64,000 nucleotides of DNA. It comes from Cognaticolwellia sediminilitoris. GTDB taxonomy: Bacteria > Pseudomonadota > Gammaproteobacteria > Enterobacterales > Alteromonadaceae. This document shows positions 7,173-14,384 of this stretch, piece by piece. The notes under the pieces were generated by a model. The model made no database searches and was not told the DNA's origin. It saw only the letters and a program-made list of their open reading frames with translations. The stretch lies in NCBI GenBank assembly GCA_002104535.1, contig NBOG01000008.1, forward strand, positions 103,103 through 167,102. The letters are read 5' to 3'. Each line of letters starts with the position of its first letter. Position 1 is the stretch's first letter. The translations under genes and the position numbers were made by a program.

Positions 7173-9302
7173 CTATTTCTTCGCAGCTTCTTTAATGAAT
7201 CGAGCACGTTCCTTAGAAGTGATTACATCATCAATGACTAGGTCTTTTGATACATGAGAAACGCAGCTCACAAATTTTCCATGGTTCGAAAAATCTTCAG
7301 GTTTACATGACATGGTGATGTATTGAAGACCGCTACAACCTTCATTAGTAATAATTAAACCTGGAGGTGTAGATGGGCACTGGTCAAGTTCATTGTTGAC
7401 GAGATCTCCGTCAATATCATTATCACAAACATCCCCAAATCCATCGCTGTCTATATCAGATTGGCTTACATTTGCAGTTGCTGGACAATTGTCATTAACA
7501 TCATCAATGAAATCATTATCATCATCAGGGTCACAAACATTACCTAAACCATCTGCATCACCATCAGCTTGATCAGGATTTGCTAAATAAGGACAGTTAT
7601 CAAATGAATCATTAACGCTATCGTTATCATCATCATCATCACACGGGTTTCCTATTGCGTCAGCATCATCATCTGTTTGATCAGTATTTACTATCGCAGG
7701 ACAATTATCTACATCATTAGAAACGGAGTCACCATCAATATCTGTATCACATAGATCCCCTTCACCATCGTTGTTTAAATCAAGTTGATCTGGGTTTGCC
7801 AAAAATGGACAATTATCACCACTATCTGGTATTCCATCAAAGTCACTATCGATAACAGGCGTACCACAAGTACCTGTAAATGCTAAACCAGATTTTATAG
7901 TGAATGTTTCGGGACTAAATGCACAAGGCGATAATAAATCAAACACTCCACGACCAGCACTATAGGCATAATAACTAGTTCCTTCGACAAGCGTTATGGT
8001 GTCAGTTCCTTGTCTAACGTATCCGCCAATATTCCAGTCACTAGTATAAGAGGCAGGAACATCAATTGTTACAGCGGAAGTATTAAGTTTTAAAGTGCTT
8101 TGATTGACCTGATACCAACTATTGGCTTCAGGAGCAGCTAATATACTATTTTCATTTATGCTAAAGGTATGTCGAGAGGCGCTAATATTAAATAAATAAC
8201 TTAGGTTAGGTACCAAAGTAATGGTTCTAGATCCCGAAAACGTTTGCCATGCGCCCACTCCATAAAGTGAATAGTTTCCAGTAAAACCAGCAGTATCGAT
8301 AGTCACCTCTACGTTATTGTATGAGACCGTTCTGCCGCTTGTAGTAAAGGCAATTTCATTGTAACTCGTAGCATTGCCTTGAGCATCCAATGTTAATTTA
8401 ACTCCAGCTGTTGAGCCGACTGCTAAAGAATATTTGATGCCTGGCACTAATATTCGTTTATGAGAGCCAATCTGTTTTGGTCCAGCGTAAAAAAGATTTG
8501 ATTCTCCCGCATATTGATTAGTATTAAATGTGACTTCGACATTATTATAAGAAAGGGTATTGGTTAATTCATTAACGGTCGCTGCATCTTCATTGAGTAC
8601 TGAAATTTGGCCTGTCTCGGATAATAAAAAATCAATCAAATCATTTGCTAATTGGAGTCGATATGTCGTTCCAGGAACCAAATTATGTTGTTGAATTCCA
8701 AACTGACCACTGGAGCCAACTAGGCGCGTGGTCCCCTCGTAACTACCTGGATCTATATTCACTGGCACAGTTTTAAAAAACATTGTATTTCCCACAACAT
8801 CAAACGAACTGGATTGCTGTGTTGAAACAGCCCCGTCAGCTGCTAAAGTGAAATTTAATGAATGAGACGCAGAGCCTGGGAAAATTCGATAAGAAAGTCC
8901 CTTAGGTAAAAACCTTGAATGAGGCCCTGCAATAAATGATCCCCAGGTTATCCAAGTGCTCCCCTTATATTCCTCAGGTTCGAAATTAACTTCACTTGTA
9001 ATTAGAGTCAGTTGATTAGCTCCCCCTTGTGCACTAATACCGTTTTCTATAACCACTAAACCTGCGGCATCAACGGTAAAAAATATTTTAGTATCGAACC
9101 CTATAAGGATGTAATACCGACCAGGAGCCAAGTCAAAGGTTTTTACACCTTGGACGTAACGTTGAACCCAATTATGACTCGTTTGGTCGTAGAGACTCCA
9201 TTTGTCAGAAAACTGTTCTGAATCGATAACAACGATAGCTGCTTGCACAGGTGAAATAAGTAAAAATAGGCCTAAAATTGTAGTTAAAATAAATTTATTC
9301 AA
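7173..9302 (-). CDS. Secreted modular protein with thrombospondin type 3 repeats
   Basis: 709 residues. A signal peptide (cleavage near PVQAAIV) is followed by about five beta-rich modules of some 80-90 residues. Each has a Tyr/Gly core (EYKGSTW, SYEGTTR, QYAGESN, GFTGNYS) and a closing L-x-PG-x-x-Y motif (LAPGRYY, LVPGTTY, LVPGIKY). Then come calcium-binding thrombospondin type 3 repeats (about residues 485-640: DSDFDGIPDSGDNCP, DDDADAIGNPCDDD and others). The last 50 residues contain FSNHGKFVSCVSH, like the NHGQYVSCVAH tail seen in some extracellular proteins. Probably a calcium-stabilised cell-surface or secreted protein; partner unknown. No attC-like site was found at its start, so it may be part of neither cassette run. 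Confidence 0.85.
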   Translation of the reverse strand: MNKFILTTILGLFLLISPVQAAIVVIDSEQFSDKWSLYDQTSHNWVQRYVQGVKTFDLAPGRYYILIGFDTKIFFTVDAAGLVVIENGISAQGGANQLTLITSEVNFEPEEYKGSTWITWGSFIAGPHSRFLPKGLSYRIFPGSASHSLNFTLAADGAVSTQQSSSFDVVGNTMFFKTVPVNIDPGSYEGTTRLVGSSGQFGIQQHNLVPGTTYRLQLANDLIDFLLSETGQISVLNEDAATVNELTNTLSYNNVEVTFNTNQYAGESNLFYAGPKQIGSHKRILVPGIKYSLAVGSTAGVKLTLDAQGNATSYNEIAFTTSGRTVSYNNVEVTIDTAGFTGNYSLYGVGAWQTFSGSRTITLVPNLSYLFNISASRHTFSINENSILAAPEANSWYQVNQSTLKLNTSAVTIDVPASYTSDWNIGGYVRQGTDTITLVEGTSYYAYSAGRGVFDLLSPCAFSPETFTIKSGLAFTGTCGTPVIDSDFDGIPDSGDNCPFLANPDQLDLNNDGEGDLCDTDIDGDSVSNDVDNCPAIVNTDQTDDDADAIGNPCDDDDDNDSVNDSFDNCPYLANPDQADGDADGLGNVCDPDDDNDFIDDVNDNCPATANVSQSDIDSDGFGDVCDNDIDGDLVNNELDQCPSTPPGLIITNEGCSGLQYITMSCKPEDFSNHGKFVSCVSHVSKDLVIDDVITSKERARFIKEAAKK

Positions 9303-9520
9303 GTATAACTCCCTTTATTATTAGTCTTATATACGAAAAATTTAATCCAACCAGTATTAGACTTTGATCAAATATAGTACAAAAATAAACCATAATAAAA
9401 AATATATTAAATAAGCATATAAACTTAGCTCCTATTATTGTAACGAACCAGCTGATTAATCTGATGTGTTGAAACTTTATGGAAAAGAAAATAGTCTTCT
9501 CTGATACGAGTTGACGTTAG

Positions 9521-9588
9521 CCATGGTTTATCTAACGGGAAGTGATCCGACTTTGCGGACATTTCAAAGAACCTGCCCCCGCAGTTCG
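9521..9588 (-). repeat. Dispersed repeat family A, copy 3
   Basis: On the minus strand GAACTGCGGGGGCAGG, TTCTTTGAAATGTC, CGCAAAGTCGGATCACTT, TAGATAAACC. It interrupts an IS110-type transposase remnant exactly where the protein similarity stops, so it either inserted there or marks a deletion joint. Confidence 0.75.
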
Positions 9589-9718
9589 TAGATATTTCTG
9601 CTAACAGATTGTTTCGTTTGATAGTTTTACGTAATTTACACTTATCATGTTCATCAATACCGTGAATACTAAAAACAAGTCTGGCTAAATCGATACCAAC
9701 ATCTTTAATTAAAGTCAT
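9589..9718 (-). pseudogene. IS110-family transposase, N-terminal remnant
   Basis: About 43 codons reading VGIDLARLVFSIHGIDEHDK, then CKLRKTIKRNNLLAE, the start of the RuvC-like DEDD domain of IS110/IS1111 transposases, with the first catalytic Asp in VGIDLA. The ATG has GGAGAG upstream. The similarity ends at family A repeat copy 3, and the frame continues only as nonsense-like residues before a stop, so more than 80 percent of the transposase is missing. Only about 80 bases separate the start from an attC R' core at 9802. This fits the known habit of IS1111-attC elements of inserting into cassette recombination sites. Confidence 0.75.
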
Positions 9719-9796
9719 ATGGACTCTCCTTTAATTGAATGTTTTAACACCTTTCAATATGGCACATAGATGCCGTTTGGTAAGGAGAGTCCATAT
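9717..9796. repeat. 15-bp perfect inverted repeat at the IS remnant end
   Basis: ATATGGACTCTCCTT (9717-9731) and its exact complement AAGGAGAGTCCATAT (9782-9796) flank 50 bases. The left arm includes the transposase ribosome-binding site. It may be subterminal ends of the element or the fused ends of two insertions. Confidence 0.7.
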
Positions 9797-9800
9797 CATT

Positions 9801-9809
9801 CGTTAGCTG
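9801..9809 (+). repeat. attC-like R' half site
   Basis: CGTTAGCTG has the form of the conserved attC core (GTTRRRY). It lies 15 bases before the TTG start of the next gene. The left part of the site is replaced by the IS110 remnant. Confidence 0.5.
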
Positions 9810-9823
9810 TACAAGGAGTTACA

Positions 9824-10192
9824 TTGAGCATTATCAAACAATTAAGTCTATTTACATCGTTCCTGATCATTTTCAGTTTTGCTTTTCGTTACTACGCGGT
9901 TTATGACTCTGGTGCTGATATCAGTATTTTAGGTATTGCCTTAAGCGTATTAGTTGCGAGCTTAGTTGGTGGGATTGGCTTTTATTTTGGTCAACTTAAA
10001 ATGCAAGAAACAATACCTGTAAAATATTTGGCATTTTCGGCGTTATTTGTTTTTTTTATGTCACACAATTTAAGTAATATATTAGGTTTATATCAATTAT
10101 CATGGTTTGCATACCTGGCAGTAGTTTGTGCTTTATCTTATGTAACATCGTTACGTGTACCAAGAATGCTTAATAATGAAAAGCACAGCTAA
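9824..10192 (+). CDS. Small four-helix membrane protein (cassette gene)
   Basis: 122 residues and strongly hydrophobic, with about four transmembrane segments: roughly residues 6-25, 34-54, 65-82 and 88-108. The family is not recognised, so function is unknown. The start is TTG at SIIKQLSLFTSF, supported by AAGGAG eight bases upstream and by position just after an attC-like R' core. Upstream in-frame ATG at 9770 lies inside the IS110 end and is rejected. The stop TAA is part of the R'' box of attC-like site 7, a typical cassette arrangement. First unit of the plus-oriented run. Confidence 0.7.
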   Translation: MSIIKQLSLFTSFLIIFSFAFRYYAVYDSGADISILGIALSVLVASLVGGIGFYFGQLKMQETIPVKYLAFSALFVFFMSHNLSNILGLYQLSWFAYLAVVCALSYVTSLRVPRMLNNEKHS

Positions 10193-10278
10193 CAAATTTA
10201 TGAAATATCGTTACGGCCAAAAAACGGCCTCCACTGGGCGAGCAAAAAACGCGTGCCATTTATAAAAAGCGTTATATG
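10187..10278 (+). repeat. attC-like recombination site 7
   Basis: From R'' AGCTAACAAATTTATG to R' CATTTATAAAAAGCGTTATATG. The outer 13 or so bases pair well; inner arms are ACGGCCAAAAAACGGCC and GGGCGAGCAAAAAACGCG. The site is 92 bp and overlaps the preceding stop codon. Confidence 0.82.
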
Positions 10279-10294
10279 CCAAATGGAGTTTTAA

Positions 10295-11461
10295 ATGGGG
10301 CATGGAGCAAACATAGATAGAAGGTATGATTTAGACTGGCTAAGAGTTATCGTCTTTGGGATACTTATTCTATACCACATAGGAATGTTCTATTCGACTT
10401 GGGGATATCATGTAAAAAGTGTGCATGCCAGCGAAACTGTTGAACCCCTTATGAAGTTGATTAATCCTTGGCGCTTAACTTTATTATTTTTTATTTCTGG
10501 CATAGCGATAAGGTTTGCCATTGATAAGCAAACATTAATTAAGTTTACGTTTAAAAGATCTATTTTACTTCTAATACCAATAATTTTTTGTATTCATACT
10601 ATTATCGCCCCACAATCGTGGCTTGAACTCTTAGAAAATGGAGAGATAACTTCTGGTTTTTGGGAGTTTTATCCAGAATATTTAATAGGGAGTATAGATA
10701 AATACACGATAATCATTCCAACCTGGAACCACCTTTGGTACGTTGTTTATTTGTTTGTTTATACTTTATTACTTATTCCTATCGCTCGTCCTTTAGCTTC
10801 TTTTATGAATGGCTATGGTAAAAAAATGAGTAGTAGATGCCTTGATAACTGTTTCGGTATCTTTGTGGTAATGTTGATTCCGGTCATTCCATTTATAATT
10901 TTTCACTATATTTTAAAACCTATTTACCCATCAACACATGCACTTTTTGATGATTGGGCAAACCATCAGTTATATTTCAGTATTTTTATTTTTGGTTTTT
11001 TAATAGCCAAAGACAAAAGCTTTTGGCAGGCTATTAATAAGGCATTGATTCCAGCTCTAATCATGGTTTTTATTATTTCAACTATTGCTTCTATTGTATG
11101 GTATTTAGAAAGTCACAATCATAGCTCGTATGCTCTTGATATTACGGAACACTATTCTGAAAAAACAAGGAAGACGGCATACGCATGGTTTTCAATTGTT
11201 GCTTTGTTAGCTATTTCCCAACGATGGCTAAATAAACCGAGTAAAACTCTTTCTTATATGACAGAGGCTGTATTTCCTTGGTATATTTTACATCAAACAT
11301 TAATAGTCATGATTGGCTACTGGCTAACAAGGCAAGGACTATCAATTTATAGTGAATCCTTAGCGTTAATATTATTAACATTTTTGGGGTGTTATTTGAT
11401 TAATGAATATTTTATACGTCGTTGGAAATGGATCCGTCCATTATTTGGGCTAAAGATATAG
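10295..11461 (+). CDS. Acyltransferase 3 family membrane protein (cassette gene)
   Basis: 388 residues with about ten to eleven membrane helices. The N-terminus YDLDWLRVIVFGILILYHI is the signature of acyltransferase family 3 (the OpgC/OafA group), with the essential His in LYHIG. These enzymes transfer acyl groups, often acetyl or succinyl, to cell-surface sugars or lipids; substrate here is unknown. Late helices include FPWYILHQTLIVMIGYW, also typical of the family. The start is ATG with TGGAG upstream, 17 bases after the R' core of site 7. The stop runs directly into a family A repeat rather than an attC, so the right cassette boundary is lost. Confidence 0.9.
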   Translation: MGHGANIDRRYDLDWLRVIVFGILILYHIGMFYSTWGYHVKSVHASETVEPLMKLINPWRLTLLFFISGIAIRFAIDKQTLIKFTFKRSILLLIPIIFCIHTIIAPQSWLELLENGEITSGFWEFYPEYLIGSIDKYTIIIPTWNHLWYVVYLFVYTLLLIPIARPLASFMNGYGKKMSSRCLDNCFGIFVVMLIPVIPFIIFHYILKPIYPSTHALFDDWANHQLYFSIFIFGFLIAKDKSFWQAINKALIPALIMVFIISTIASIVWYLESHNHSSYALDITEHYSEKTRKTAYAWFSIVALLAISQRWLNKPSKTLSYMTEAVFPWYILHQTLIVMIGYWLTRQGLSIYSESLALILLTFLGCYLINEYFIRRWKWIRPLFGLKI

Positions 11462-11548
11462 AACAGCGGGGGGCTGGTTTTTTGAAAAGAACTGCGGGGT
11501 CAGGTTCTTTGAAATGTCCACAATGTCTGATCTCCTATCATAAGCGTG
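11461..11548 (+). repeat. Dispersed repeat family A, copy 4 (partly duplicated)
   Basis: A degenerate first copy (GAACAGCGGGGGGCTGG, TTTTTTGAA, 11461-11486) is followed directly by a better one (GAACTGCGGGGTCAGG, TTCTTTGAAATGTC). It overlaps the last base of the acyltransferase stop. Confidence 0.7.
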
Positions 11549-11558
11549 ACGGAAGTAA

Positions 11559-11636
11559 AGGTCCGCAATTGGCTAACTGAAGTAGGCTCAGTTACTCACT
11601 AGCTCTATGTTAACAATGATATGAAGGCGGTCATTA
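11559..11636 (+). repeat. Dispersed repeat family C, copy 2
   Basis: AGGTCCGCAATTGGCTAACTG, CACTAGCTCTATGTTAAC. Same orientation as the copy at 4426-4502, although the adjacent family A copies are in opposite orientation. Confidence 0.65.
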
Positions 11637-11701
11637 CATTGGTTTTGAGTATAAAGGATAGTAAGACGGTTAAAAGCTACGAGAATATTATATAGTTCAG
11701 C

Positions 11702-12343
11702 TTAGTTGCTCTGATCAAAGAAGTGATGAAAATTATATTGTAACTTTTCGAAATACTGTCCTACATGCAAACCATCAACTAATGCATGATGTACCTCTAC
11801 CGATACTGGCATAGTTACTTCTTTGTAAATAGTTTTATATTTCCCCATTACTATTCTTGGTATTGAGTCATGTTCACTCTGTTTTTGGGCATGAGAAAAA
11901 CTTGTAAAGTGAAGCCAAGGTAAAACGGAACAGAAGATTTCATTTCCTGTGTCATTTTTTGGTTTTAACGTTTTATAACCGTTCTTAATTTTAGCTAATT
12001 GCTGAACAGCTCGATGATAAAACACATCAAAGTTACTACTGGTGCCAAATTCAGCAAAGCTAAAACTTTCGTCACTATTAAGCACTGTACAACTTATTTC
12101 CAACTCATCATGCACATCGATTTCATTATTGTTTATTCGAAACCTAAATGGCTCTATTTGATTTGCTGTGTATCCGAGCAGAAACAAAGAACAAATGAAG
12201 AAAGAAAGCTGATTCTCTTTACAATAATTAAGTGTTTTAGTGACATCAACGGTTGCGCATACATTGAAGAAGGGTTGTTCAAAAGTATTGTAAAAATCAA
12301 AATGTTCTTTTCTATACCAAGTATCGATATCAATTTTTTTCAT
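11702..12343 (-). CDS. CatA-type (class A) chloramphenicol acetyltransferase family protein
   Basis: 213 residues, the normal length of the trimeric CAT family. The catalytic motif is VEVHHALVDGLHVGQYFEKL with the general-base His about residue 187; canonical enzymes have HHAVCDGFH. The family also shows PWLHFTSFSHA near residue 150. Members acetylate chloramphenicol from acetyl-CoA, but divergent chromosomal homologues may use other substrates, so resistance is not established. The ATG overlaps a GCGTTACATG sequence on the minus strand that looks like an attC R' core, suggesting a former cassette; a matching R'' box could not be found. It points opposite to its plus-strand neighbours. Confidence 0.88.
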   Translation of the reverse strand: MKKIDIDTWYRKEHFDFYNTFEQPFFNVCATVDVTKTLNYCKENQLSFFICSLFLLGYTANQIEPFRFRINNNEIDVHDELEISCTVLNSDESFSFAEFGTSSNFDVFYHRAVQQLAKIKNGYKTLKPKNDTGNEIFCSVLPWLHFTSFSHAQKQSEHDSIPRIVMGKYKTIYKEVTMPVSVEVHHALVDGLHVGQYFEKLQYNFHHFFDQSN

Positions 12344-12474
12344 GTAACGCTACGATGCAATGCAATGCTGTAGGAAGCATCCTAACATACCCCAAGTTAC
12401 TTTAATTAATTTTAAAACCAATATGTTAATCAATCGACAATCCTATGTGATCTTGCCCCAAAATAGTAGGCAGT

Positions 12475-12570
12475 TAATTCACCTTGATAGAATGAATACG
12501 GCGGCAATAAAGCGAACTAAAAATATTACTTCAAAGTGATTTGACCAAACTTTTTTTAAATACAGTTTGA
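12475..12570 (-). repeat. Dispersed repeat family B, copy 3 (inverted)
   Basis: Inverted match to 6886-7003: on the minus strand TTTGGTCAAATCACTTTGAA, GTAATATTTTTAGTTCGC, GCCGTATTCATTCTATC, AAGGTGAATTAA. It again lies beside an attC-like site with the shared inner sequence. Confidence 0.75.
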
Positions 12571-12757
12571 TGTTAAAGCCTCTATATTCAGGAAAATGCG
12601 CGATTTGCGCATTTTTGTCGGCTAATTATTTCAAAACCCTTATATAAATGCTTTAACTGGCAAAGGTTTATTAAATTTGTTATTAATAGTTTAATTATGA
12701 ACCTGCACGATACTTGAGCAGGAAAATGCCCAAATCGCACGATATTACGCGTTATGT
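12571..12757 (+). repeat. attC-like recombination site 8 (long)
   Basis: From TGTTAAAGCCTC to ATTACGCGTTATG. About 187 bp, organised like site 6 but inverted: it holds the GCGCGATTTGCGC palindrome and the AT-rich segment around GGCAAAGGTTTATTA. The R' core precedes the gene at 12773. Confidence 0.55.
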
Positions 12758-12772
12758 ATCAAAGGAAGTTCG

Positions 12773-13426
12773 GTGAAAATTTTAAGTAAAATAATTGTTG
12801 TGATGTTGTCTGTTGTTCTTGTTGCTTGTAAAACTACTGCCCCTGTTCCAATGCCAAAAACTCCATTTGAGCCAGCGACTAATATGAGCCAAAAGAAAGT
12901 GCTAGTCATTTTTGATGAAAGTTTTACTAAGCATCTACATAACGAATCTCAGCTAATGATGATATTCCAATACGATATTGGCCAGTACCTTTCTCACGCT
13001 ATCAAAGATAGTTTAAGCTCCAAATACGAAACTGTTGATTTTAGTTTAACTTCGGAGAACGAAGGTAATTACGATATTGTGATCACTCCTCGTTTGATTA
13101 AATTTGAGGCTCCTGTGCCAATACAAGTTTACCTTCGTACAAAATCGAAAATTGAAATTGAATACAGTGTTACTCCTAAAGCTCCACTAAAGCCATTTAA
13201 CATCAAAGGATTTGGGGATTATGAATTAGATTCAGATAAAGAAGAAAAAGTTTATGACAGTTTATCTGTGAGTGGGCCTGATATTTATTATTACGATGTA
13301 AGTACCGGCATCGGAATGAATATTCCTAATTATTCCTATGTCGCAGGTAGAGATTCAGCAATTGCTGTGAGGCAGAGCTTAATCTCGTTACTGACTCAAT
13401 TGAAAGATAGGTTAAAGGATACATAG
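12773..13426 (+). CDS. Lipoprotein of unknown function (cassette gene)
   Basis: 217 residues with a signal peptide and lipobox (VVLVAC, Cys about residue 19), then a proline-rich linker (PVPMPKTPFEP). The mature domain alternates strands and helices (KKVLVIFDESFTKHL, NYDIVITPRLIKFE) in a way that recalls envelope lipoproteins such as YajG, but I cannot assign a family. The start is GTG with AAGGAAG upstream, 16 bases past the R' core of site 8. The stop TAG forms part of the R'' box of attC-like site 9. A single-gene cassette in the plus-oriented run. Confidence 0.75.
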   Translation: MKILSKIIVVMLSVVLVACKTTAPVPMPKTPFEPATNMSQKKVLVIFDESFTKHLHNESQLMMIFQYDIGQYLSHAIKDSLSSKYETVDFSLTSENEGNYDIVITPRLIKFEAPVPIQVYLRTKSKIEIEYSVTPKAPLKPFNIKGFGDYELDSDKEEKVYDSLSVSGPDIYYYDVSTGIGMNIPNYSYVAGRDSAIAVRQSLISLLTQLKDRLKDT

Positions 13427-13524
13427 CAAGGCAATTATGCATGGGACGCAATAACGCTTGGCTGCGCTCCTTCATCGCTAATTATAGCCAAGCATTTGTA
13501 CGCCCCATATTGCGGCGTTAGTTG
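13423..13524 (+). repeat. attC-like recombination site 9
   Basis: Textbook layout: R'' side ATAGCAAGGCAATTATGCATG, R' side CCCATATTGCGGCGTTAGTTG. Inner arms ACGCAATAACGCTTGGCT and AGCCAAGCATTTGTACG pair strongly. 102 bp, overlapping the preceding stop and ending 12 bases before the next start. Confidence 0.9.
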
Positions 13525-13536
13525 TACAAGGAAATT

Positions 13537-14025
13537 ATGAGTCGGATTATATTATTGGTGCTAAATTTAGTCGCTTTCAACGCAATCGGATGTTCATTTG
13601 CACCCGCACTTGATGATTTTTTAATTACTGATAGTCCAGCGGTTAAGGCAACAAAGCCTAATTTTACTGTTGATTCTATTCATAGAGGCACTGACGATGG
13701 GAATCATGGCTCATGCTCTGATGCTGGTTTCATTGAGCTAAAACTTGATACTGTTCCTTTACATGAACAGGGTTATATTTTCAAAATTATTGAAGGTCAA
13801 TTTGAAGATCAGCTTTTCTATGAATCTCCAGTTGTACCTTCAAAATTTATGGGCAGTAAAAAACTCTATAGTTTTCTTTGGTTGGATGGTAGCAGTGAAG
13901 AGCAAGAACCTATTAATATTACTGTTCAAATAATCGCTGTATCTCGTTCGGGAAATAAGAGTGAGCCACAGATATTAAAAATCACACACCCTGGTGTCGA
14001 AAAGCCTTGGTGGAAATTTTGGTAG
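13537..14025 (+). CDS. Secreted or lipid-anchored protein of unknown function (cassette gene)
   Basis: 163 residues with an N-terminal hydrophobic segment ending in a possible lipobox (FNAIGC). The mature part is beta-rich (FELK-type strands, VQIIAVSRSGNKSEP near the end) and closes with the aromatic tail PWWKFW. It could be a single immunoglobulin-like domain; the family is not recognised. The ATG is chosen because ACAAGGAAATT provides a good ribosome-binding site. The TTG five codons earlier is part of the R' core of site 9. The right cassette boundary is damaged: a hairpin and family A repeat copy 5 follow. Confidence 0.72.
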   Translation: MSRIILLVLNLVAFNAIGCSFAPALDDFLITDSPAVKATKPNFTVDSIHRGTDDGNHGSCSDAGFIELKLDTVPLHEQGYIFKIIEGQFEDQLFYESPVVPSKFMGSKKLYSFLWLDGSSEEQEPINITVQIIAVSRSGNKSEPQILKITHPGVEKPWWKFW

Positions 14026-14046
14026 CAAAGTACAGCTACCAAATAA

Positions 14047-14076
14047 GAATAGGTGTTGCGTAGCCGACACCTATTC
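14047..14076. other. Hairpin downstream of the last plus-strand cassette gene
   Basis: Stem GAATAGGTGT/ACACCTATTC with a 10-base loop. There is no T tract, so it may be a relic of attC arms or a weak terminator. Confidence 0.4.
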
Positions 14077-14107
14077 AGGTGTTGAACAAACCCGAGTATT
14101 GCTTTAG

Positions 14108-14150
14108 GAACAGCGGGGGCAGGTTCTTTGAAATGTCCGCAATGATGAAT
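14108..14150 (+). repeat. Dispersed repeat family A, copy 5
   Basis: GAACAGCGGGGGCAGG, TTCTTTGAAATGTC, CGCAATG. The match then fades. It marks the right end of the repeat-rich part of the island. Between here and 14384 no gene is recognisable. Confidence 0.72.
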
Positions 14151-14384
14151 CAAACGACATAATCATTAGGTCGGACTGAAGGCTCATGGTTGACGTAATC
14201 ACATGAAAATCTTAGTGTCAGATTTAGCGAACAACAGACATAAATCCTCAGATAATTAAGCAGGTAAATATGTCAGCTTTGTACTACGAAACTGTCTTCA
14301 CTTTTGCAGATTGACAGTTTAGTGTTCTTTAGTATTTTAAGTAGTTGGTTAAGTGGATTAAACACCCTCTATTGTATTAGAGAA

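Noticed and set aside
12341..12390. Complete attC site in front of the catA-type gene
   Set aside because: Only an R'-like core (GCGTTACATG on the minus strand) is seen; no matching R'' box or arms were found.
2260..13524. Integron integrase gene or attI site
   Set aside because: No tyrosine recombinase was found on either strand and no promoter/attI arrangement is visible; hence the cluster is called integrase-less.
13926..14153. Minus-strand open frame downstream of the last plus cassette
   Set aside because: It runs through family A repeat copy 5 and the hairpin and overlaps the end of a better supported gene.
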